From the NCBI GenBank assembly GCA_900556615.1, contig USPP01000155.1:1-5088 (forward strand): a DNA stretch of 5,088 nucleotides. The letters run 5' to 3'. Position numbers and translations under genes: made by a program. Under the pieces are notes generated by a model. That model made no database searches and was not told the DNA's origin. It was given only the letters and a program-made list of their open reading frames with translations. The DNA is from an uncultured Eubacteriales bacterium (GTDB taxonomy: Bacteria; Bacillota; Clostridia; Oscillospirales; CAG-272). Below, one piece after another: positions 1 through 4,274 of this stretch. Position 1 is the stretch's first letter; each line of letters starts with the position of its first letter.

Positions 1-315
1 GGCAAGATCTCCGACAACTCCTCCGCCCACCGCACAGACACAGTCCTTTCGGGTAAAACCGTTTTTCATCATTTCACGGCAGAGACTTTCAAAAACCGCT
101 ATCGTCTTAGAACCCTCTCCGGGCTTCACCGTGACAATATAAGGCTCTCTGCACTGTCCCGCCAGAGCTTTTGCATATTCCGCGGGAACACCTGCGTCGG
201 TAACGATCAGTACCCGTCTTCCGAGACTGAAAAAATCTGCGGCAATACCGAGAAGCTTTTTTCCGATGTATATGTTATAGCTGTTTTCCTTCAGATTTAC
301 CGTTAAAGTTGTCAT
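1..315 (-). CDS. aroB: 3-dehydroquinate synthase, N-terminal part (runs off window)
   Basis: Encodes the first 105 residues of 3-dehydroquinate synthase, the cytosolic NAD- and metal-dependent enzyme that cyclises DAHP to 3-dehydroquinate, the second step of the shikimate pathway. Seen in the sequence: a beta-alpha start (MTTLTVNLKENSYNIYIG), the strand RRVLIVTDAGVP at 33-44, the KPGEGSKT segment at 64-71 and the nucleotide-binding GGGVVGDLA at 97-105, which is cut by the window edge. The family is usually about 350 residues, so roughly 70% lies outside. The ATG is chosen because AGGAGG (323-328) sits 7 bases upstream. It lies 14 bases after the pheA stop, so the two genes are almost certainly one operon. 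No frameshift or lost motif is visible in this part. Confidence 0.95.
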   Translation of the reverse strand, partial: MTTLTVNLKENSYNIYIGKKLLGIAADFFSLGRRVLIVTDAGVPAEYAKALAGQCREPYIVTVKPGEGSKTIAVFESLCREMMKNGFTRKDCVCAVGGGVVGDLA

Positions 316-322
316 ATATCCG

Positions 323-328
323 CCTCCT
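323..328 (-). promoter_or_regulatory. Ribosome binding site of aroB
   Basis: AGGAGG on the minus strand, 7 bases before the aroB ATG. It begins one base after the pheA stop codon, so ribosomes finishing pheA are placed next to the aroB start, which suggests coupled translation. Confidence 0.85.
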
Positions 329-329
329 C

Positions 330-1430
330 TTATCCGAGAGAAACCGAGCGGTACGCGCCGGCAAGCTTTAGTCTGTCGCAGCAGCAGGACAGCTCCTCCA
401 GCATCGCGTCTCCGCTCTCTCTGTCCGGTACTCCTTCGCACTCGACATAGAAATAATAGTTCCACATAAGCTCTTTCATCGGTCTGCTTCTGAGCGTGCT
501 CATATTATATCCGTGACGTCCGATAATGTTGATCGCTTCCGCAAGAGAACCGGCCTGATTTCGCACTGTAAACATCAGGATAAACCTGCCGTCAGGATCA
601 TCGGCATTATCGGAAATACGGCACTTTGATCTTGTAAAAACCCCAAAACGGGTGGTATTGCTTCTGCTCTCGTTGATATGTCGTTCAAGCACTGAAAGCC
701 CGAAAATCTCGGCGCACTCCTTGCTGCATATCGCAGCGCAGGTCGGATCGTTCTTCTTTGCTATATACTCCGCTGCCATCGCGGTATTTTCATACTGTAT
801 CTGTGTAAAGCCGTTTTTCCTTATATACTCCGCGCATTGACTGAGCGCCTGCGGATGGCTGACCACCGTCTTAATATGGCTTTTATCAGTGCCGGGAACA
901 GCCACAAGATCATGCTCCACGGGAAGATCGTACACCCCGTTAATATAAAGCGTGCCGGAAAAAAGCATATCTATCACTTGTCCGACCTCTCCCGCATAGC
1001 TGTTTTCAAGAGGAAGAACAGCACAGTCACAGTCACCGTTCACAACGGCATCATAAGCTTCTCTGAAGCTTCCGAACGGGATCCTTATACCGTATGAGAA
1101 TATTTTCCCGGCGGCAATGTGCGCAAAGGCTCCCTTCGTACCGCTGTATGCAATTCTCATCCCGTCAAGCAATCTTGTTTGATACGCTCTTGAAATACGC
1201 ATAACGTCATTTATAAAGCTCACATAGTATTCCCGCAGAACGCGGTCGGAAATGTATTCGGAGTTGCGACTGACAACCTCACGCTCTCTGTCGGCGTCGG
1301 TAACAGGGAGTCCGTGCTGCCTTTTGTATGCGGCAATCTCCGCAGAGGCGGACATTCTTTTTATAAACAGCTCCGCCATCTCCTTATCGGTTTCATTTAT
1401 AATCTTTCTTGCTTCATCCAGTCCGCTCAT
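330..1430 (-). CDS. pheA: Bifunctional chorismate mutase / prephenate dehydratase (P-protein) with ACT domain
   Basis: A 366-residue cytosolic enzyme that converts chorismate to prephenate and then phenylpyruvate, the committed route to phenylalanine. The AroQ-type chorismate mutase domain spans 1-90; residues matching the E. coli active site are visible (R8, R25, K36, D45, R48, E49, Q84). The dehydratase domain spans about 91-265, with GTKGAFAH (97-104), LPLENS (139-144) and the catalytic NTTRF (258-262). The ACT regulatory domain spans about 285-360, with GSLA (294-297) in place of the usual GALV and RSRP (314-317) in place of ESRP, the two phenylalanine-sensing motifs. An in-frame ATG 13 codons upstream (1467-1469) has no ribosome binding site, whereas GGAGG lies 5 bases before the chosen ATG, so the shorter start is preferred. 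First gene of an operon with aroB. The domain order and length are normal for P-proteins. Confidence 0.95.
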   Translation of the reverse strand: MSGLDEARKIINETDKEMAELFIKRMSASAEIAAYKRQHGLPVTDADREREVVSRNSEYISDRVLREYYVSFINDVMRISRAYQTRLLDGMRIAYSGTKGAFAHIAAGKIFSYGIRIPFGSFREAYDAVVNGDCDCAVLPLENSYAGEVGQVIDMLFSGTLYINGVYDLPVEHDLVAVPGTDKSHIKTVVSHPQALSQCAEYIRKNGFTQIQYENTAMAAEYIAKKNDPTCAAICSKECAEIFGLSVLERHINESRSNTTRFGVFTRSKCRISDNADDPDGRFILMFTVRNQAGSLAEAINIIGRHGYNMSTLRSRPMKELMWNYYFYVECEGVPDRESGDAMLEELSCCCDRLKLAGAYRSVSLG

Positions 1431-1433
1431 TGA

Positions 1434-1440
1434 CTCCTCC
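1434..1440 (-). promoter_or_regulatory. Ribosome binding site deciding the pheA start
   Basis: GGAGGAG on the minus strand, ending 3 bases before the ATG at 1428-1430 (the GGAGG core is 5 bases away). The upstream in-frame ATG at 1467-1469 has no comparable site. This supports the 366-residue over the 379-residue product. Confidence 0.8.
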
Positions 1441-1494
1441 ACAGTGATTGGTTTTGCAAAATATAACATTTGAGATACTTTACCATATTAAAAT

Positions 1495-1523
1495 ATTATA
1501 TCACCGATTCCACTGATTTTCAA
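1495..1523 (-). promoter_or_regulatory. Sigma-A promoter of the pheA-aroB operon
   Basis: On the minus strand: -35 TTGAAA (1518-1523), a 17-base spacer, and -10 TATAAT (1495-1500) preceded by TGA, an extended -10. Transcription would start near 1488, giving a leader of about 58 bases to the pheA ATG. I see no leader peptide rich in Phe codons and no terminator-like hairpin in this leader, so attenuation is not supported. Regulation may rest on the ACT domain of the enzyme. Confidence 0.85.
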
Positions 1524-1623
1524 TAGCTTCCGCATATTTTTTCATTTCCCATAGACCGAACAGATATTACAAAAAAGCAGAAAAGAGCATCACTGAATTT
1601 TGGTATTATTGCCAAGGGAAATC

Positions 1624-1652
1624 TTGACATTTCTCAAGTCCTATGCTATAAT
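1624..1652 (+). promoter_or_regulatory. Consensus sigma-A promoter of the small membrane protein block
   Basis: TTGACA (1624-1629), exactly 17 bases, then TATAAT (1647-1652) preceded by TGC, an extended -10. Every position of both hexamers matches the consensus. Transcription would start near 1659. It is divergent from the pheA promoter, with about 100 bases between the two -35 boxes. A short dyad TTGGTA...TGCCAA (1600-1615) lies just upstream of the -35; it may be chance or a weak operator. Confidence 0.88.
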
Positions 1653-1684
1653 AACAACAGAAATAAAATTTAGAGGATATTTTA

Positions 1685-2000
1685 ATAAAAAATTTCTTTA
1701 GCAGCCACTTTTATTATCGTTTTTTCCGTCTGTTTATCCTCTTCGGCAGGTTCTTATGACAAACCGGCTGAGATCGTAAAGATCAATAATCAGTACGGCT
1801 TCCGTTATACAGAGTATACCGACGCCGAACACCGTACCGTCCGGATCTATTCGGCGGATGACAACACCAATGTGCAGAACGGCACGGCACTTTGTTCCCT
1901 GCAATCCGATTCCGATTATTTAAGAACCAAATCAATCCTATCACCAGACGGCGCAGCATCGGCTTTGACCTGTCGTCCGGACATGACAGAAGAACAATAA
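1685..2000 (+). pseudogene. Small secreted protein, probably decayed (no normal start, frameshifts)
   Basis: Not a recognised family. An open frame from about 1692 to the TAA at 1998-2000 encodes a hydrophobic signal-like stretch (LAATFIIVFSVCLSSSAGSY, with a possible signal peptidase I site after SSA) followed by a polar body of about 80 residues with codon use like real genes. There is no ATG, GTG or TTG at its beginning; the only in-frame possibility near the promoter is ATT at 1692. GAGG (1673-1676) is ideally placed for an ATA at 1685, which starts a second frame reading KNFF and then needs one extra base in the T run at 1697-1699 to join the signal-peptide frame. Near the 3' end another frame (about 1950-2032) also looks coding (FDLSSGHDRRTIIYPEYIQY) and would overlap the next gene's ATG. 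I infer a lost ATG plus one or two frameshifts. Alternatives are a true AUU start or sequence errors. Confidence 0.42.
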
Positions 2001-2021
2001 TTTATCCGGAGTATATACAAT

Positions 2022-2369
2022 ATGAACCTTAACCGAAATACAGACTCAAAATTTCGCATTCCGATTGTCATTCCGGCAATCATCGCCGGGATTACGATAC
2101 TTTTAGCCATATTATATCGTTTTTTATGTGGATATCAAAGGCGGGATCTTGTATGGATATATCCTAACTTTATCATAATAACCGGTATTTTTCTGATCAT
2201 CGCATATATTTTGAATGCAAAAATCAACTATTGCATCAGACAAAGCGAAAAAGAATTCAGAGAGATAAAGAACTTTTTAACCGAAAAAAACTATTATACC
2301 CAGACTAAGCTGAACAAAATCTCTGAAAAGCTTGACATTTCCGATAAAATACAGACAAAGATTGATTAA
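2022..2369 (+). CDS. Small two-helix membrane protein with charged coiled tail, 115 aa
   Basis: I do not recognise the family. Two hydrophobic helices are visible at about 13-34 (IPIVIPAIIAGITILLAILY) and 44-65, joined by a short basic loop (YQRR, 38-41). The last 50 residues are charged and heptad-like (SEKEFREIKNFL, TKLNKISEKL), suggesting a helical or coiled-coil tail. The basic loop between the helices fits both termini being outside or the loop being cytosolic; orientation is not settled. Helix 2 ends in AKIN (66-69), which lines up loosely with the KLN motif of the two proteins downstream. GGAG (2008-2011) lies 10 bases upstream, a slightly long spacing. An upstream frame ending at 2030-2032 overlaps the start, which could once have coupled it to the secreted protein. 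Transcription is probably from the promoter at 1624-1652. Confidence 0.72.
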   Translation: MNLNRNTDSKFRIPIVIPAIIAGITILLAILYRFLCGYQRRDLVWIYPNFIIITGIFLIIAYILNAKINYCIRQSEKEFREIKNFLTEKNYYTQTKLNKISEKLDISDKIQTKID

Positions 2370-2386
2370 CAGACTGAATTTTTGTC

Positions 2387-2436
2387 AGGAGGAAACACCT
2401 TTGTTTTTTCCCGATATCAGACTTCAAAAAGATTGA
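2387..2436 (+). other. Possible 11-codon TTG-start leader peptide
   Basis: A perfect AGGAGG (2387-2392) is followed after 8 bases by TTG (2401-2403) and an 11-codon frame reading MFFPDIRLQKD, ending with TGA at 2434-2436. The stop overlaps the ribosome binding site of the 104-residue membrane protein (GAGG, 2435-2438). The placement is what a translationally coupled leader would look like, but it could equally be the remnant of a lost gene start. No experimental or homology support is available. Confidence 0.25.
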
Positions 2437-2445
2437 GGTATAATT

Positions 2446-2760
2446 ATGCGCGATATACTTTCAACAGCTGTGGGATTATTTATGATTGCCGCAATGACAG
2501 TTATCATTTTGTTGTTTGTTATTCCATCCCCAATCAATTACATAATCCTTGCTGTTCTTCTTTTGTTTTTTGCAATATTTTCAGGGTATCTGATTATTAA
2601 CAAATTGAATACGCTTCTTGAACGCGTTTTACAGAACGAAAACGAGCTGAACCGTCTGAATCATCAAATAGAAGAGATTTCGAAAGCTCTTAAATTCCCT
2701 CACAGCGAATATAACGGAACAGATTCGGACATCAACCGAAAGACAGAAATACAGAAATAA
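2446..2760 (+). CDS. Small two-helix membrane protein with KLN motif and coiled-coil tail, 104 aa
   Basis: Function unknown. Helix 1 is at about 5-26 and helix 2 at about 31-51, separated by a tight turn (IPSPINY, 26-32), so the protein is a hairpin in the membrane. Helix 2 ends in IFSGYLIINKLNTLLER (44-60), followed by a heptad-rich segment to about 83 (NENELNRLNHQIEEISKAL), a likely coiled coil for oligomerisation, and a polar tail. The motif IF-x-G-x-L-x3-KLN-x3-E-[K/R] also occurs in the 68-residue protein downstream (3117-3323), along with an IP turn between the helices, so the two are probably paralogues. GAGG (2435-2438) is 7 bases before the ATG. It follows the 115-residue gene by 76 bases with no terminator between, so an operon is likely. 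Local base composition is more AT-rich than in the flanking metabolic genes. Confidence 0.75.
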   Translation: MRDILSTAVGLFMIAAMTVIILLFVIPSPINYIILAVLLLFFAIFSGYLIINKLNTLLERVLQNENELNRLNHQIEEISKALKFPHSEYNGTDSDINRKTEIQK

Positions 2761-2907
2761 AAGACGCTGAATCGTAACGGTGTCTGCAGCCCGGAAAATA
2801 TTGCCGAAAGCGTCCGGTTGGGAGAATAATACCGATATTAACCTTTCAATAACAATCGTCTGATGTTTGCTTATCGACCGATGATGCCGGATCTGTAATG
2901 ACCGGTT
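2761..2907 (+). other. Intergenic stretch without a gene
   Basis: Together with the repeats that follow, this is part of a gene-free interval of 356 bases before the 68-residue gene. I see no convincing frame with a ribosome binding site and no consensus promoter. A weak dyad (GACGCT at 2763-2768 with AGCGTC at 2809-2814) is too short and too far apart to call a terminator. Confidence 0.5.
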
Positions 2908-2996
2908 TTAAGGCAACACTGCCGGGCGCACGGCTAACGCCTTTGTTGCGTATTTGCTTGCATCTGTACAACAATCATTGTGCAGTATTGCCTTAA
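2908..2996 (+). repeat. 89-bp inverted-repeat element (MITE-like), first half of a composite
   Basis: The ends are 15-bp inverted repeats: TTAAGGCAACACTGC (2908-2922) and GCAGTATTGCCTTAA (2982-2996), matching at 14 of 15 positions. The interior can fold further: GGCG (2925-2928) with CGCC (2938-2941), and TGTACAA (2965-2971) with TTGTGCA (2978-2984) allowing one wobble pair. It carries no coding frame. The right end shares the palindrome CCTTAAGG with the next repeat. The structure fits a non-autonomous miniature element or a structured intergenic RNA element; copy number elsewhere in the genome cannot be seen here. Confidence 0.7.
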
Positions 2997-3046
2997 GGAA
3001 TCGCTGAATAAATCGACTATACAGCTTTATTCAGCGATTCCTTAAG
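2992..3046 (+). repeat. Perfect 21-bp inverted repeat, copy A of a two-copy family
   Basis: The arms 2992-3012 and 3026-3046 are exact reverse complements over 21 bases (arm begins CTTAAGGAATCGCTGAAT), with a 13-base loop. No T run follows, so it does not look like a classical terminator. It overlaps the right end of the 89-bp element, so the whole block 2908-3046 begins TTAAGG and ends CCTTAA. A diverged copy in the same orientation lies at 3425-3487. It is about 70 bases upstream of the 68-residue membrane protein gene. Confidence 0.8.
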
Positions 3047-3116
3047 TGTATTCACAATAAAGCAAAAGCTCCGTTTTGGTCGTCCCATTCACGATTCACC
3101 GAAAGGAAGGTATTAT

Positions 3117-3323
3117 ATGTTTTACATTTTTTTAAAATCAATCTTTTTGTTTATTTGCGTGTCAATAACAGCGCTTTGTCTTCTGATAATTCCTTACGGC
3201 GAATACATACTTGTCGGTCTCGCGTTGTTTGCATTGATTTTCGTTGGGTGTCTGCTGTTTGATAAGCTGAATAAAATCATAGAGAAAACCGGAAAAACAG
3301 GAGAGAAAGATCATGAGCCGTAA
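3117..3323 (+). CDS. Very small two-helix membrane protein with KLN motif, 68 aa
   Basis: Function unknown. Helix 1 at about 5-25 and helix 2 at about 30-48 are separated by IIPYGEY (24-30). Helix 2 ends in IFVGCLLFDKLNKIIEK (41-57), the same IF-x-G-x-L-x3-KLN-x3-E-[K/R] pattern as the 104-residue protein upstream; here the tail after it is only 11 residues, basic then acidic, without a coiled coil. It is best read as a shortened paralogue. The site AAGGAAGG (3103-3110) lies 6 bases before the ATG, so translation should be efficient. No clear promoter of its own is visible; it may be read through from the upstream genes across the hairpin repeats. It is flanked on both sides by copies of the same repeat family (2992-3046 and 3425-3487), which hints at insertion or duplication as a unit. 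Its stop overlaps a 23-codon frame. Confidence 0.7.
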   Translation: MFYIFLKSIFLFICVSITALCLLIIPYGEYILVGLALFALIFVGCLLFDKLNKIIEKTGKTGEKDHEP

Positions 3324-3384
3324 ATATGTCCGCAATTCGGCGTCTCTCTCCGAAAAGACCGATCGCAGAAAGCAAAACCGCTGA
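3313..3384 (+). CDS. Possible 23-aa basic peptide coupled to the 68-aa membrane protein
   Basis: ATG at 3313-3315 overlaps the last codons of the 68-residue gene in another frame and runs 23 codons to TGA at 3382-3384. The site AGGAGA (3299-3304) is 8 bases upstream, an ideal spacing. The product (MSRKYVRNSASLSEKTDRR plus four residues) is strongly basic and soluble. The overlap and spacing are those of translational coupling, but a frame this short can arise by chance and I know no matching family. It could also be the frameshifted remains of a longer tail of the membrane protein. Confidence 0.35.
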   Translation: MSRKYVRNSASLSEKTDRRKQNR

Positions 3385-3406
3385 TTCCGGCGGAATAAAG
3401 CTTTAT
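3384..3406 (+). repeat. Two adjacent short palindromes
   Basis: ATTCCG-G-CGGAAT (3384-3396) is followed directly by the perfect 12-bp palindrome ATAAAGCTTTAT (3395-3406). They lie in the gap after the small membrane protein gene. They are not followed by a T run, so no terminator is claimed; they may be a protein-binding site or chance. Confidence 0.3.
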
Positions 3407-3424
3407 ACGGTAAGCGGCAGATTA

Positions 3425-3487
3425 TAAGGAATCACTAATAAATCGTCAACGGAGCTTTCCGGCAGATTGATTCAGTGATTCCCTAAG
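3425..3487 (+). repeat. Imperfect inverted repeat, copy B of the two-copy family
   Basis: The left arm (from 3426, AAGGAATCACTAATAAATC) pairs with the right arm (about 3466-3486, GATTGATTCAGTGATTCCC then TAA) with one missing G and a few mismatches. It shares with copy A (2992-3046) the arm core AAGGAATC[G/A]CT...AATAAATCG, the loop-side AGCTTT and the closing TTCAG[C/T]GATTCC, all in the same orientation, but has a longer loop holding a small CGGA/TCCG hairpin. It therefore looks like an older or diverged copy of the same element. Confidence 0.65.
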
Positions 3488-3562
3488 AGTGTTGATTTTC
3501 CCGAATTTCCCGGCTCTGCAGCAACGGCAGACATTATCGTTATGGACTTCCTTACAACCGCT
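3488..3562 (+). other. Intergenic stretch without a gene
   Basis: Part of the roughly 340-base gap between the small coding frames and the acetyltransferase promoter and gene; the rest of the gap is taken by the palindromes, repeat copy B, a terminator and a promoter. Frames are open across this piece on both strands, but none has a start with a ribosome binding site or recognisable protein content, and the open plus-strand frame would run through the terminator hairpin. Confidence 0.45.
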
Positions 3563-3608
3563 ATACAAAAATCGGCAGAGTTAACCGTTGCTCTGCCGAT
3601 TTTTGTAT
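3563..3608 (+). terminator. Strong intrinsic terminator, possibly bidirectional
   Basis: A perfect 18-bp stem (3563-3580 with 3591-3608) closes a 10-base loop. The GC-rich core ATCGGCAGAG/CTCTGCCGAT is flanked by an A run on the left and TTTTTGT on the right, so it can stop transcription from either side. On the plus strand it would end the small membrane protein transcript just before the acetyltransferase promoter at 3635. Confidence 0.88.
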
Positions 3609-3634
3609 TTGTTTGCTTTTTAAGAACCGTTCTG

Positions 3635-3663
3635 TTGACAAGAGAAAACGGGAGATGTATAAT
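3635..3663 (+). promoter_or_regulatory. Consensus sigma-A promoter of the acetyltransferase gene
   Basis: TTGACA (3635-3640), 17 bases, TATAAT (3658-3663): both hexamers match the consensus exactly. Transcription would start near 3670, leaving a leader of about 58 bases to the ATG at 3728. No hairpin or riboswitch-like structure is evident in the leader. Confidence 0.88.
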
Positions 3664-3727
3664 AAAATATATTAAGCGAGAAAACAAGCTTCACACGGAA
3701 ATGCAATAGCTGAAAAGGGAAACGAAA

Positions 3728-4201
3728 ATGAATAACGTAAGAAAAGCTGAAAGAAAAGACATTCCGAGACTTCTTGAGCTTCTTATTCAGGTCAACATGG
3801 TACACCACAACGGACGTCCGGATCTTTTTAAAGGTCCCGCAACAAAATACGGCAAAGCAGAATTGGAAACGATCCTTGCCGATAACAGCACTCCCGTATT
3901 CGTCTGCACCGATGAAAACGGTTATATACAGGGATATGTATTTTGTATCATAAAGCAGATTACAGGCGATAAGCTGATGGCGGATATAAAAACCCTTTAT
4001 ATTGATGATCTTTGCGTTGATGAGACGGTAAGAGGCAGACATATCGGAAAGACACTTTATGACTTTGTTATGCATTATGCCAAAGAAATCGGATGCTACA
4101 ATCTGACGCTGAACGTTTGGGCATTGAACGGAGACGCCATAAAATTCTATGAAAAATGCGGTCTTAAGCCGCAAAAAATAGGAATGGAAACCATTCTGTA
4201 A
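3728..4201 (+). CDS. GNAT-family N-acetyltransferase
   Basis: A 157-residue single-domain GNAT protein that would transfer the acetyl group of acetyl-CoA to an amine; the substrate is not predictable. The fold order is visible: strand 1 and helix 1 (VRKAERKDIPRLLELLIQV, 4-22), the central strands with FVCTDENGYIQGYVFCI (58-74), then motif A, LYIDDLCVDETVRGRHIGK (90-108), whose R-G-x-x-I-G-K loop binds the CoA pyrophosphate, and motif B, NVWALNGDAIKFYEKCGL (129-146), with the usual Y141 before the final strand. Length is normal. AAGGGA (3715-3720) lies 7 bases before the ATG and a consensus promoter lies further upstream. A PLP aminotransferase follows after 73 bases without a terminator, so the two may share a transcript. 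N-terminal residues HHNGRPDLFKG (26-36) are presumably substrate-side and may help define the subfamily. Confidence 0.9.
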   Translation: MNNVRKAERKDIPRLLELLIQVNMVHHNGRPDLFKGPATKYGKAELETILADNSTPVFVCTDENGYIQGYVFCIIKQITGDKLMADIKTLYIDDLCVDETVRGRHIGKTLYDFVMHYAKEIGCYNLTLNVWALNGDAIKFYEKCGLKPQKIGMETIL

Positions 4202-4274
4202 GTATGTTCCGCCGCTCGGCTTAAACGAAAACCAAACGAAAGGATAGCCTTTATAAAATAATCGGGTACAGAAA
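4202..4274 (+). other. 73-bp gap between acetyltransferase and aminotransferase
   Basis: No terminator hairpin with a T run is present. A TATAAA/TAAAAT stretch (4252-4258) resembles a -10 element but lacks a matching -35 at 16-18 bases, so an internal promoter is only a weak possibility; read-through from 3635-3663 is the simpler reading. The site before the next ATG is poor (GGG at 4264-4266). Confidence 0.45.

Noticed and set aside
652..1097. Plus-strand open frames opposite pheA (62 and 86 codons)
   Set aside because: They are antisense to a well-supported enzyme gene and show no ribosome binding site or family signature.
1430..1488. Phe-dependent attenuator in the pheA leader
   Set aside because: The leader is only about 58 bases, with no Phe-rich leader peptide, no antiterminator pair and no T-run hairpin.
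2382..2600. A 72-codon plus-strand frame beginning with TTG at 2382
   Set aside because: It overlaps the 104-residue membrane gene in another frame, its start lies before rather than after the AGGAGG, and its composition is not protein-like.
2992..3046. Perfect palindrome as an intrinsic terminator
   Set aside because: The stem is long but AT-rich and is not followed by a T run on either strand, and a related copy occurs nearby, so a repeat element is the better reading.
2908..3487. CRISPR array or attachment site
   Set aside because: Only two diverged palindromic copies exist, about 430 bases apart with a gene between; there is no regular spacing, no cas gene, no tRNA and no integrase in the window.
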